Below, piece after piece: positions 9,422-17,485 of a stretch of 41,568 nucleotides of DNA (positions are counted from its first letter, which is position 1; the number at the start of each line of letters is the position of its first letter). The stretch comes from an uncultured Flavobacteriaceae bacterium (GTDB taxonomy: Bacteria > Bacteroidota > Bacteroidia > Flavobacteriales > Flavobacteriaceae). Both the position numbers and the translations under genes were made by a program. The notes under the pieces are model-generated. The model was given only the letters and a program-made list of their open reading frames with translations, was not told the DNA's origin and ran no database searches. The stretch lies in the NCBI GenBank assembly GCA_938017825.1, contig CALIJE010000049.1:1-41568 (forward strand). Reading direction: 5' to 3'.

Positions 9422-9429
9422 CAAAGATA
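9422..9429 (-). promoter_or_regulatory. -7 box for the M28 peptidase operon
   Basis: Read on the minus strand this is TATCTTTG, a match to the Bacteroidota -7 consensus TAnnTTTG, about 29 nt upstream of the peptidase start. No clear TTTG lies at the -33 position. It abuts the pdhC terminator. Confidence 0.42.
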
Positions 9430-9458
9430 AAAAAAGCATCCCGCATGGCGGAATGCTT
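9428..9458 (-). terminator. Rho-independent terminator after pdhC
   Basis: An 11-bp stem (arms at 9434-9444 and 9448-9458, ATG loop, one wobble pair) is followed on the minus strand by a run of T. It lies 27 nt after the pdhC stop and separates the PDH genes from the peptidase operon. Confidence 0.85.
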
Positions 9459-9484
9459 AAAAGATAAGTTCTTAAACTTCTGTC

Positions 9485-11110
9485 CTAGGCCAACATCGTT
9501 ACCGGGTTCTCCAAGTACGACCTGAGCGTTTGCATGAACTGTGCCCCTGTGGCCCCATCAACTGTTCTATGGTCACATGCCAAGGATATCTTCATCGTAT
9601 TTCCAACAACGATCTGCCCGTCTTTGACAACAGGCTTTTCAACAATCGCTCCTACAGACAAAATCGCTGAATTCGGTTGGTTTATGATAGAGGTAAATTC
9701 CAATATCCCGAACATTCCTAAATTTGAAACCGTAAAGGTACTTCCATCCATTTCGGCCGGAGTCAACTTTTTGTTCCGCGCCCTACCTGCTAAATCCTTT
9801 ACGGAAGCACCTATTTGGGTTAAGCTCATTTGATCGGTAAACTTTAATACGGGTACAACAAGACCATCTTCAACAGCAACGGCCACGCCAACATGAATAT
9901 GATGGTTAAACTTGGTCGTATCACCATTCCAAGTAGTGTTTACCTGAGGATGTTTCTTCAAGGCCATGGCGCATGCTTTTACGACCATATCATTGAACGA
10001 AACCTTTGTATCTGGCAAACTATTGATTTGCGCCCTTGAAGCTTTCGCATTATCCATATCAACCTCTATGGTTAGGTAGTAATGGGGGGCCGTAAATTTA
10101 GACTCGGCCAAACGCTTGGCGATGGTCTTTCTCATTTGAGAATTCTTCACCTCTTCGCTACCTTCTTCGCCGACAGGCAAATTAACCGGCGTAGCTGAAA
10201 TGGCATTCGCGCTTGTTGCAGAGGCAGCAGTTGCAGCAACAGCAACTTGTGGTTGATAATTCTCAACATCTTTCTTTACGATTCTACCATTATCACCAGA
10301 ACCTTTTATCGTTGCTAGATCGATGCCTTTGTCAGAAGCTATTTTTTTCGCTAATGGTGAAGCGAATATGCGATTCCCATCTGATACCGATTGGGTAGCA
10401 GCTTTTGCGGGCTCCTTGGTTTCAGCTTTTGAATTTGTCTTTTCTTTTGTAATCGGTGCTTCAGTTTTAACTGAAGAAGCACCTGAACTGAGCACGGCGT
10501 CAACATTGGTTCCCTCAGGTCCTATAACCGCCAACACAGTATCTACTGGAGCTGATTCCCCTTCCTGTATACCAATGTGCAATAGGATACCTGAATAAAA
10601 CGACTCAAACTCCATCGTAGCCTTATCGGTTTCTATTTCTGCCAAAATATCACCTTCTTCAACCTTATCACCAACTTTTTTCAACCAAGTTGCTACGGTT
10701 CCTTCTTCCATGGTATCGCTTAGGCGAGGCATTTTAATCACTTCAACATCCTCCGGGATACTCGCTTCGGCAACCGGGCTACCTGATTCGGCATGAGCTT
10801 CTGCTTTTTGTTCTTCAACCTCTTCGGTCACAGTGCCAGCACTGCCGTTCAGGAGTGCAGAAATATCTTCGCCTTCATTGCCAATGATCGCCAAAAGTGA
10901 ATCTACCGGAGCGCCATCGCCCTCTTCGATTCCTATGTGAAGTAAGGTGCCCTCATGAAAAGACTCAAACTCCATGGTAGCCTTATCAGTCTCTATTTCT
11001 GCAAGAATATCACCTTCCTCGATCTTGTCGCCTACCTTCTTCAACCACTTAGCCACGGTTCCTTCTTCCATGGTGTCGCTTAAACGGGGCATGTTAATTA
11101 CTTCGGCCAT
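9485..11110 (-). CDS. pdhC: pyruvate dehydrogenase E2, dihydrolipoamide acetyltransferase
   Basis: Core acetyltransferase of the pyruvate dehydrogenase complex, transferring acetyl from lipoyl-lysine to CoA. The 541-residue protein has two N-terminal lipoyl domains with acceptor lysines Lys43 and Lys163, each in ETDKATMEFES. Flexible Ala/Glu/Lys-rich linkers follow. A peripheral-subunit-binding domain lies at about 248-285 (FASPLAKKIA to GRIVKKDV). The catalytic domain runs to the C-terminus and ends with DHRTVDG, where His514 is catalytic. It begins 4 nt after pdhA. The E1-beta gene is not adjacent and must lie elsewhere, which is common in flavobacteria. Confidence 0.97.
   Translation of the reverse strand: MAEVINMPRLSDTMEEGTVAKWLKKVGDKIEEGDILAEIETDKATMEFESFHEGTLLHIGIEEGDGAPVDSLLAIIGNEGEDISALLNGSAGTVTEEVEEQKAEAHAESGSPVAEASIPEDVEVIKMPRLSDTMEEGTVATWLKKVGDKVEEGDILAEIETDKATMEFESFYSGILLHIGIQEGESAPVDTVLAVIGPEGTNVDAVLSSGASSVKTEAPITKEKTNSKAETKEPAKAATQSVSDGNRIFASPLAKKIASDKGIDLATIKGSGDNGRIVKKDVENYQPQVAVAATAASATSANAISATPVNLPVGEEGSEEVKNSQMRKTIAKRLAESKFTAPHYYLTIEVDMDNAKASRAQINSLPDTKVSFNDMVVKACAMALKKHPQVNTTWNGDTTKFNHHIHVGVAVAVEDGLVVPVLKFTDQMSLTQIGASVKDLAGRARNKKLTPAEMDGSTFTVSNLGMFGILEFTSIINQPNSAILSVGAIVEKPVVKDGQIVVGNTMKISLACDHRTVDGATGAQFMQTLRSYLENPVTMLA
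10613..11104 (-). repeat. tandem lipoyl-domain repeats inside pdhC
   Basis: The DNA encoding the two lipoyl domains (about 10960-11104 and 10600-10740) is nearly the same over roughly 120 nt, with differences mostly at third codon positions. It is a domain duplication within one gene. Confidence 0.8.
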
Positions 11111-11114
11111 CTAC

Positions 11115-12113
11115 TTAAAGTTTATGTGGTACAAACGGGAAGTCTTCCTGCTCATATACCATGTCGTACAGTTGTTGTTTTGGTGGATAGTCAGATTCTT
11201 CCGCAAACTTCTCACATTCCGAAACCATTTTTTTAACCCGCTTGTTTATTGTGTCGATTTCTTCTTCGGATGCGTATTTCTTATCCTTGATAATATCCAA
11301 TACCTGAGTAATAGGATCTATTTTTTTATACTCTTCTACTTCCTCCTTGGTCCTATAATGCTGGGCATCTGACATAGAGTGTCCTCTATATCTATAGGTT
11401 TTCATCTCAAGAAAAGTTGGTCCGCCACCGCTTCTCGCCCTTTCGATCGCCTTGCTCATTTCTTCCGCAACCACAACCGGATTCATCCCGTCGACGGGGC
11501 CACATGGCATTTCATAGCCAAGACCCAGTTTCCAAATTTCTGTTGAATATGAAGTACGCTCTACCGAGGTACCCATGGCATAACCATTATTTTCGCAAAC
11601 GAAAACTACGGGGAGTTGCCAAAGCATTGCCAAATTGAACGTTTCGTGTAACGAACCTTGTCTTACTGCACCATCACCCATATAGCAAATCGTAACATTA
11701 TCGCGACCGGCATATTTATCACCAAAAGCCATTCCGGCCCCTAATGGAATTTGACCTCCTACAATACCATGCCCACCATGAAAACGATGTTCTTTGGAAA
11801 AAATATGCATAGAACCACCCATTCCTTGGGAGGTACCGGTTACCTTCCCATACAATTCGGCCATAACTTTTTTCGGATCAACGCCCATACCAATCGGTTG
11901 AACGTGATTTCTGTATGCCGTAATCATGCGGTCCTTGGTCAAATCCATCGCATGTAAAGCTCCAGCCAAAACAGCTTCTTGACCATTATAAAGGTGAAGA
12001 AATCCGCGTACTTTTTGTTGAATATATACCGCAGCAAGTTTATCCTCGAACTTACGCCAGAACAACATGTCTTCGTACCATTTAAGGTAAACCTCTTTAG
12101 TTATTTTTTCCAT
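11115..12113 (-). CDS. pdhA: pyruvate dehydrogenase E1 component, alpha subunit
   Basis: Thiamine-diphosphate-dependent E1-alpha subunit that decarboxylates pyruvate and hands the acetyl group to E2. The 332 residues match the family. The ThDP-binding motif runs from GDGAVRQG (146-153) to ENNGYA (174-179). The conserved loop with TYRYRGHSMSD lies near residue 240. It is 4 nt upstream of pdhC and clearly co-transcribed with it. The beta subunit is not in the window. Confidence 0.97.
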   Translation of the reverse strand: MEKITKEVYLKWYEDMLFWRKFEDKLAAVYIQQKVRGFLHLYNGQEAVLAGALHAMDLTKDRMITAYRNHVQPIGMGVDPKKVMAELYGKVTGTSQGMGGSMHIFSKEHRFHGGHGIVGGQIPLGAGMAFGDKYAGRDNVTICYMGDGAVRQGSLHETFNLAMLWQLPVVFVCENNGYAMGTSVERTSYSTEIWKLGLGYEMPCGPVDGMNPVVVAEEMSKAIERARSGGGPTFLEMKTYRYRGHSMSDAQHYRTKEEVEEYKKIDPITQVLDIIKDKKYASEEEIDTINKRVKKMVSECEKFAEESDYPPKQQLYDMVYEQEDFPFVPHKL

Positions 12114-12176
12114 TGATTACTCTAATTAGAAGAATTTACATATTCTCGACAGTTAACTTCATGTAAAGTCGAAAAA

Positions 12177-12184
12177 CAAAAATA
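12177..12184 (-). promoter_or_regulatory. -7 box for pdhA-pdhC
   Basis: On the minus strand this reads TATTTTTG, matching TAnnTTTG. It implies a leader of roughly 60 nt before the pdhA start. The -33 region is T-rich but has no clear TTTG. Confidence 0.42.
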
Positions 12185-12244
12185 CATATTATATCAATAG
12201 TGAAAAAAAATTGAAGTAAAAGCTTTATATAATAATGGAGTTCT

Positions 12245-12276
12245 AAAAAAGCACTAAAAACAAGGTGCATTTTTTA
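12245..12276 (-). terminator. weak terminator-like hairpin after cdd
   Basis: GCAC (12251-12254) pairs with GTGC (12265-12268) and is flanked by A and T tracts. The minus-strand orientation fits the end of cdd. The GC stem is only 4 bp, so this is tentative. Confidence 0.35.
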
Positions 12277-12295
12277 CAGAATTCCAAAGGAAAAC

Positions 12296-12781
12296 CTACT
12301 TTAAAAAAGAATTATTGAAAGCCAACGGGAGCAGGTCCCCAACCGCGCCGCATTTTAAAACTATTCCTTTTGCTCCCATCATTAAAATGGGAATGGCCTT
12401 TTGTTGTCGCACCTCATACTCTGAAATCGACTGCCTGCAATTTCCACAGGGTGCCGCCGGTGTACTTACGGTATAATTCTTCGAAGTCGCTGAGATAGCG
12501 ATTGCCTTGATCGTCCCATTCGGATATAAAGCCCCGGCTTGAAATACCGCGACGCGCTCGGCACATAAACCAGAAGGGTAACTTGCATTCTCTTGATTAC
12601 TACCAATGACAACCATACCATCGGCCATCAAAACGGCGGCCCCCACTAGGAAACTTGAATAGGGAGCATATGCATTTTCACGAGCTTCAACTGCCTTGAG
12701 CATTAAATTTTTGTCCTCATCGGAGAGTGCTTCGAGAGATTCGAAAGTGGTTAATTCAAATGATACGATTTCCTTTTTCAT
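12296..12781 (-). CDS. cdd: cytidine deaminase
   Basis: Zinc enzyme of pyrimidine salvage that deaminates cytidine and deoxycytidine. The 161-residue protein has the CAE motif (Cys73, catalytic Glu75) and PCGNC (Cys112, Cys115), the complete zinc-binding and catalytic set. The substrate-binding region with YSSFLVGAA lies at about 41-49. It is between porV and pdhA on the same strand, with hairpins on both sides, so it may be its own transcription unit. Confidence 0.96.
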   Translation of the reverse strand: MKKEIVSFELTTFESLEALSDEDKNLMLKAVEARENAYAPYSSFLVGAAVLMADGMVVIGSNQENASYPSGLCAERVAVFQAGALYPNGTIKAIAISATSKNYTVSTPAAPCGNCRQSISEYEVRQQKAIPILMMGAKGIVLKCGAVGDLLPLAFNNSFLK

Positions 12782-12830
12782 TGGTTTTATGGCTAGTATT
12801 TCAATTTAAGAAAATATGAGGATATTCCCC

Positions 12831-12862
12831 AAAAAAACAAAACCTGCGCTACGGCAGGTTTT
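12831..12862 (-). terminator. Rho-independent terminator after porV
   Basis: The stem arms are at 12839-12847 and 12854-12862 with a 6-nt loop. On the minus strand the stem is followed by a T tract (12831-12837). It lies 22 nt beyond the porV stop codon. Confidence 0.85.
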
Positions 12863-12884
12863 ATGTTATGAATTAGCACAAAGT

Positions 12885-14030
12885 TTAGTCGTTGAACATT
12901 TCTTCACCGATATTAAACGCTAAAGAAAATCGCAATGATCCCTCCAATGGGTTTTGCACTTTCGATGTCGAGAATAAGTATGACAGATCGATCTGCACTA
13001 TGTTGAACTTAAACCCGGCACCCAAGGTGAAGAACTTACGCGCTCCTTTTTCCAAACTTTCATTAAAGTAGCCCGTGCGAATCATGAATGAATCTTGATA
13101 TATGTACTCGGCACCAAGTGCCCACGTAAATTCCTTTAGTTCTTCTCCAAAACCATCAGGTGCATCACCGAAAGACTTAAACAAGCCGCTAAAGAATCCT
13201 ACACTCTGATACGCGTCATTATCTGCAGCATCAATATCACCATCATTGTCAAAATCCTGAGGGGTAGGAACGAGCAATTTGTTGAATTCAGAAGTCAGTT
13301 CAATCCTGTTGTCTTGATCTAAAATCAAATCAAAGCCCAAACCAAATCTAAGATTGGTCGGCAAGAAATTTTGTTGTCCACCTTCATCGTATTGTAATTT
13401 TCCTCCTAGATTCGAAAGGTTAAAACCAGCCCTCCAACGACCGTCAAAACTATTGTACGCAATTTCTCGTGAACGGTAAAAACCAGATACATCTACTGCA
13501 AAACCACTGGCCGCCTGAGCAGAAGTCGTCTCATTTGGAAATCTCAACTGCGAGCGAATGTAACGCCCACCAACGCTCATGGAAAAAGTCGGACTCAGTT
13601 TTAATGAATAGGAGCCGTCTAACGAAAATTCATTTGGCTTTACCCTTGTACCTTGCTCCTCAATAGTTTGCCTAAGCTCAATTTCACCCAGTGTAAAGTA
13701 TCGTAATGAAAGTGCAAAGGCACTTTGATCGTCTATTTTATTGAAATATCCTGCGCTTAACAAACCAATATCCTTGATCACACTTTCCAAATACGGTGTA
13801 TAGCCGGCATAAACTCCAGATTTGCGATCTGCAAATGCAAACTTAGAGGGGTTCCATTGTTGGGAGTAGGCATCAAACGAAGTGGCAACGCCCATATCAC
13901 CCATACCAGCTGCACGAGCATCTCCTGCAATGTTAAGAAATGGGACCGCTGTCGTTATTACTCTATTTTGATCTTGAGCTGCCAAATTCGAGGCAAAGGC
14001 CAACAGCATTACAAATGCGAATTTTTTCAT
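12885..14030 (-). CDS. porV: type IX secretion outer-membrane protein PorV (LptO)
   Basis: Outer-membrane beta-barrel of the FadL-like PorV family, the shuttle that carries type IX cargo to the PorU sortase. The 381-residue protein starts with a signal peptide (cleavage near LAAQ-D). The N-terminal PorV signature RVITTAVPFLNIAGDARAAG follows at about 23-42. The rest is alternating beta strands ending in an aromatic-rich terminal strand. A DFDNDGDIDAAD segment at 259-270 looks like a calcium-binding loop. The porU gene that commonly sits next to porV is not here. It is followed by a strong terminator. Confidence 0.95.
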   Translation of the reverse strand: MKKFAFVMLLAFASNLAAQDQNRVITTAVPFLNIAGDARAAGMGDMGVATSFDAYSQQWNPSKFAFADRKSGVYAGYTPYLESVIKDIGLLSAGYFNKIDDQSAFALSLRYFTLGEIELRQTIEEQGTRVKPNEFSLDGSYSLKLSPTFSMSVGGRYIRSQLRFPNETTSAQAASGFAVDVSGFYRSREIAYNSFDGRWRAGFNLSNLGGKLQYDEGGQQNFLPTNLRFGLGFDLILDQDNRIELTSEFNKLLVPTPQDFDNDGDIDAADNDAYQSVGFFSGLFKSFGDAPDGFGEELKEFTWALGAEYIYQDSFMIRTGYFNESLEKGARKFFTLGAGFKFNIVQIDLSYLFSTSKVQNPLEGSLRFSLAFNIGEEMFND

Positions 14031-14089
14031 TGGTTAATGTTAAAGTGTTTAGTTGTAAGTAATCAAAGGATACTAAAAGCTAGTAGATC

Positions 14090-14104
14090 CTTGATATTAT
14101 CAAG
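14090..14104. repeat. 15-nt palindrome upstream of porV
   Basis: CTTGATATTATCAAG is a perfect 7-bp inverted repeat around a single central base, 60 nt upstream of the porV start. The size fits a dimeric regulator site, but no regulator is known from this sequence. Confidence 0.5.
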
Positions 14105-14338
14105 ATAAACGGCGATTTTGAGGATATCTTATATAGGAACAGCTATTTTTTAATACAAACTCAAATTTTGTATCGACGCAACCATATTAAACGAATTGTT
14201 TATGCGCTACAACTTATTCAGCCCGAGAAGTACATAAGGTGCAATAAAACAATTGTTACCATAATATTAAATGTTTTGCATCGTTATCAAAGTAAACCAA
14301 GACGTCGTATTTACGTTTCCTAGGATGATGATTGGCAA

Positions 14339-14363
14339 AATATTTTTTACGCCATAAAATATT
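14339..14363. repeat. AT-only inverted repeat
   Basis: AATATTTT and AAAATATT arms flank a 9-nt spacer about 115 nt upstream of gldJ. The composition makes a chance origin plausible. Confidence 0.3.
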
Positions 14364-14476
14364 ATGTGTAAATCACCGTTTTATATGCCGAAAGCGACAT
14401 TTAATCAATTAAAATACAAACCCGAATCAACGAACAGAATAATCTCGTTTCGGATATTTGAACTCAAGTCCTAATT

Positions 14477-16141
14477 ATGAAAAAACAGTTTATCAAAGTT
14501 GTACTTTCTTGTGCGGTCATCGCAGGAGGCTTTTCGGTTACCAGCTGTAAGAAATCTGGCTCCAAAGATGTTTCAAGAGCTACCGGATGGAAAATCAATG
14601 CTAAGGAAGGTGGCTTCCAATACAATACTGACTTTAAGGAGCAAGAAACCGCTCCCGGTTTAGTATTCGTTGAAGGTGGTACATTTACCAAAGGAAAGGT
14701 GCAAGATGATGTGATGCACGATTGGGATAATACCCCTACTTCTCAACACGTACAGTCTTTTTATATGGATGAGACCGAGGTAACCAATTTAATGTACCTT
14801 GAGTATCTCGATTATTTGAAAGCTGTATATCCACCGGAAAATCCGAAGTACACCAATATTTACAAAGGTGCCCTACCGGATACCTTGGTATGGAGAAACC
14901 GTTTAGGGTTCAATGAAACTATGACCAATAACTATTTAAGACACCCTGCCTATGCGGAGTATCCAGTAGTTGGTGTAAACTGGGTTCAAGCAACTCAATT
15001 TGCCGAATGGAGAACAGATCGTGTGAACGAGGTTATGTTGGAGCGTGAAGGATATTTGGCGAAAGATGCTAAATATAAAGCGGTTAACGGTGATGTTAGC
15101 GGGACCTTTAGTACTGAGGCCTATTTGAACAGACCTGAATCAGTATACAATGGTCAAATCGACTCACTTCAAGGTAAAAAGAAAAAAGACAGTGTAAATA
15201 TATACGCAAGACGTAGCAGTGGAGTTATCATTCCGGAGTACAGATTACCAACGGAGACCGAATGGGAATATGCTGCTCAAGCAAACCAAGGTACGCGTGA
15301 GTATAACAATTATAGAGGACGAAAAAAATATCCTTGGGACGGTGATTATACCCGTAATGGACAAAGAGTAGGTCGTGGAGATCAGTTGGCCAATTTTAAA
15401 CAAGGAAAAGGTGATTATGGCGGAATCGCAGGTTGGTCTGACGATGGTGCCGATATTACTGCTCAAGTAATGTCTTACAAACCAAACGACCTAGGATTGT
15501 ACGATATGGCAGGTAATGTAGCTGAATGGGTATCTGATGTATATCGTCCTATCGTTGATGATGAAATCAGTGACTTTAACTACTATCGTGGTAACATTTA
15601 TATGAAGACCGCAATTGGAGAAGACGGAAAAGTAACCGTTCTAAAAGATTCTGTAGCTTTTGACACCTTGCCAAACGGAAAAGTAGTCGCTATCAATTTA
15701 CCTGGGGAAATTAAAATGGTTCCGGTGGATGAGAACGAAACCTATTTGAGAACCAATTTTGATGCCAGTGACAATAGAGGCTACAGAGATGGTGACCCAA
15801 GCTCTTCAAGATTCTTTGATCGCTTTAGCGAGGAAGAAGGCGAAGAGGATACCAGAAAAATGTACGATTCTCCAAAACACAAAGTAGAACGTGATTCTGC
15901 TGGTAACCTTACCAGGGAATATGACAAATCGAATAATAGAACAACCTTGATCAACGATGAAGTTCGCGTATTCAAAGGAGGTTCCTGGAGAGATAGAGCA
16001 TACTGGTTAGATCCGGCACAACGTAGATATCTGCCTCAATATATGGCAACTGATTACATCGGGTTCAGATGTGCGATGTCTAGGGTTGGTTCTAAATCCA
16101 AAACAAAGAACAAAACTCCAAGAGGAAAGAAAGCAAGATAA
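14477..16141 (+). CDS. gldJ: gliding motility lipoprotein GldJ
   Basis: Lipoprotein needed for gliding and for stability of the type IX secretion motor proteins. The 554-residue protein has a signal peptide with lipobox VTSC (Cys24). It then shows the formylglycine-generating-enzyme (SUMF1/EgtB-like) fold: VEGGTFTKG and DETEVTNLMYLEYLDY at about 60-110, LPTETEWEYAAQ near 255-266, LGLYDMAGNVAEWVSDVY near 335-355 and a C-terminal FKGGSWRDRA to IGFRCAM. The tail is Lys-rich. It ends at a strong terminator and is followed by murF, an arrangement seen in other Flavobacteriaceae. Confidence 0.96.
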   Translation: MKKQFIKVVLSCAVIAGGFSVTSCKKSGSKDVSRATGWKINAKEGGFQYNTDFKEQETAPGLVFVEGGTFTKGKVQDDVMHDWDNTPTSQHVQSFYMDETEVTNLMYLEYLDYLKAVYPPENPKYTNIYKGALPDTLVWRNRLGFNETMTNNYLRHPAYAEYPVVGVNWVQATQFAEWRTDRVNEVMLEREGYLAKDAKYKAVNGDVSGTFSTEAYLNRPESVYNGQIDSLQGKKKKDSVNIYARRSSGVIIPEYRLPTETEWEYAAQANQGTREYNNYRGRKKYPWDGDYTRNGQRVGRGDQLANFKQGKGDYGGIAGWSDDGADITAQVMSYKPNDLGLYDMAGNVAEWVSDVYRPIVDDEISDFNYYRGNIYMKTAIGEDGKVTVLKDSVAFDTLPNGKVVAINLPGEIKMVPVDENETYLRTNFDASDNRGYRDGDPSSSRFFDRFSEEEGEEDTRKMYDSPKHKVERDSAGNLTREYDKSNNRTTLINDEVRVFKGGSWRDRAYWLDPAQRRYLPQYMATDYIGFRCAMSRVGSKSKTKNKTPRGKKAR

Positions 16142-16164
16142 AAGATTGCTATAGAAAGATGGGA

Positions 16165-16194
16165 AGCCCTGACAAAATCGTCAGGGCTTTTTTT
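16165..16194 (+). terminator. Rho-independent terminator after gldJ
   Basis: A 9-bp GC-rich stem (arms 16165-16173 and 16180-16188, 6-nt loop) is followed by a T tract on the plus strand, 23 nt after the gldJ stop. It lies immediately before the murF start. Confidence 0.9.
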
Positions 16195-16195
16195 A

Positions 16196-16203
16196 TACTT
16201 TTG
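16196..16203 (+). promoter_or_regulatory. -7 box directly upstream of murF
   Basis: TACTTTTG matches TAnnTTTG and ends 4 nt before the murF ATG. If used, transcription would begin at or next to the start codon. No TTTG is seen at the -33 position, which falls inside the gldJ terminator. Confidence 0.4.
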
Positions 16204-16207
16204 TTTT

Positions 16208-17485
16208 ATGACAATAGCCGAGCTACACCAGATATTTTTGCAGCACCCCAAAGTCTCTACCGATACCAGAAAACTGGAGGAAAACTGTCTTTTCTTCGCA
16301 TTGAAAGGTGAAAATTTCAACGGCAATGAATTTGCGGAACAAGCGCTTGAAAAAGGTGCGGCCTTTGCTGTTATCGATGAAGTCAAATACCAAATTTCAG
16401 ATCAAACCATTCTTGTTGATAACGTATTGCAAACATTACAAAAATTGGCGTCTTTTCACAGAAACCAATGTAGTGCCAAAATCATTGCGTTAACCGGAAG
16501 TAATGGAAAAACCACAACAAAAGAACTCATCAATGCCGTTCTTTCCAAAAAATACGACACCATTGCCACCAAGGGCAACCTCAACAACCATATCGGCGTT
16601 CCCCTTACCCTACTCTCTATTACCTCATATACTGAAATCGCTGTAGTGGAAATGGGTGCGAACCACCAAAAAGAAATTGCCTTTTTATGTAGCATCGCGC
16701 AACCAGATTTTGGTTACATTACCAACTTCGGCAAGGCGCATCTTGAGGGCTTTGGCGGCGAAGAGGGAGTAATAAAAGGTAAAAGCGAACTTTACGATTA
16801 CCTATTGGAAAACAGCAAGGCCGTTTTCATGAATGCCGATGACCCCATCCAATTCAAAAAGTTGGGCAGTTATATCAATAAATTTGGTTTTAGCCAGGAT
16901 AAACATGAATTTTTCAGAATAACGTTTTTAGGAGCCAACCCGCTCGTAATGCTTAAGGCTGAAGACATCGACATGCATACTAAGCTAATCGGCAGTTACA
17001 ATTTCACCAATTGCTGTGCAGCACTTATGATGGGCAAGTACTTTAATGTACCCCTAACGGATATAAAAAATGCTCTTGAAAACTACGAACCCGATAATAA
17101 TAGATCACAGCTACTCACCAAGAATGGGCACCAGATAATACTCGACGCCTACAATGCAAATCCGACCAGTATGCGTGCTGCCTTGGAAAATTTCAAGGGC
17201 ATGGAGGCCGAGAATAAAATTGCGTTTCTCGGGGATATGTTCGAATTGGGCGACACCAGTGCAGATGAACATCAGCAAATTGCGGATCTCGCCGCCCAGC
17301 TGAATTTTGACATGGTCTTTTTGGTAGGTAAGAATTTTGATAGTACGAATACGCCACTGGCTACTTTCGAGTCTTTTGACAGATTATCAGATTACCTAAA
17401 GGAACATCCTATCGAAAAGAGTAATCTATTGATCAAGGGAAGTCGCGGCATGGCCTTGGAGCGCTTACTCGATATTATTGAATAG
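16208..17485 (+). CDS. murF: UDP-N-acetylmuramoyl-tripeptide--D-alanyl-D-alanine ligase
   Basis: Mur ligase that adds D-Ala-D-Ala to the UDP-MurNAc tripeptide. The 425-residue protein has the N-terminal substrate domain (VSTDTRKLEENCLFFALKG at about 16-34), the ATP P-loop GSNGKTT at 97-103, the NLNNHIGVP motif that marks MurF, VEMGANH, and a C-terminal domain with DAYNANPTSM. It follows the gldJ terminator by 14 nt and overlaps the convergent cusB-like gene by 11 nt at its 3' end. Confidence 0.97.
   Translation: MTIAELHQIFLQHPKVSTDTRKLEENCLFFALKGENFNGNEFAEQALEKGAAFAVIDEVKYQISDQTILVDNVLQTLQKLASFHRNQCSAKIIALTGSNGKTTTKELINAVLSKKYDTIATKGNLNNHIGVPLTLLSITSYTEIAVVEMGANHQKEIAFLCSIAQPDFGYITNFGKAHLEGFGGEEGVIKGKSELYDYLLENSKAVFMNADDPIQFKKLGSYINKFGFSQDKHEFFRITFLGANPLVMLKAEDIDMHTKLIGSYNFTNCCAALMMGKYFNVPLTDIKNALENYEPDNNRSQLLTKNGHQIILDAYNANPTSMRAALENFKGMEAENKIAFLGDMFELGDTSADEHQQIADLAAQLNFDMVFLVGKNFDSTNTPLATFESFDRLSDYLKEHPIEKSNLLIKGSRGMALERLLDIIE

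Larger units (their letters stand above)
14031..14476. other. 446-nt divergent gap between porV and gldJ
   Basis: AT-rich gap holding the divergent promoters of porV and gldJ. No frame of convincing length is present on either strand, and I recognise no remnant of porU. It carries a 15-nt palindrome at 14090-14104 and an AT-only inverted repeat at 14339-14363. Confidence 0.65.

Noticed and set aside
14031-14476. Possible decayed porU in the porV-gldJ gap
   Set aside because: No stretch in any frame resembled a C25 peptidase or other secreted protein; the gap is simply AT-rich non-coding DNA as far as I can see.
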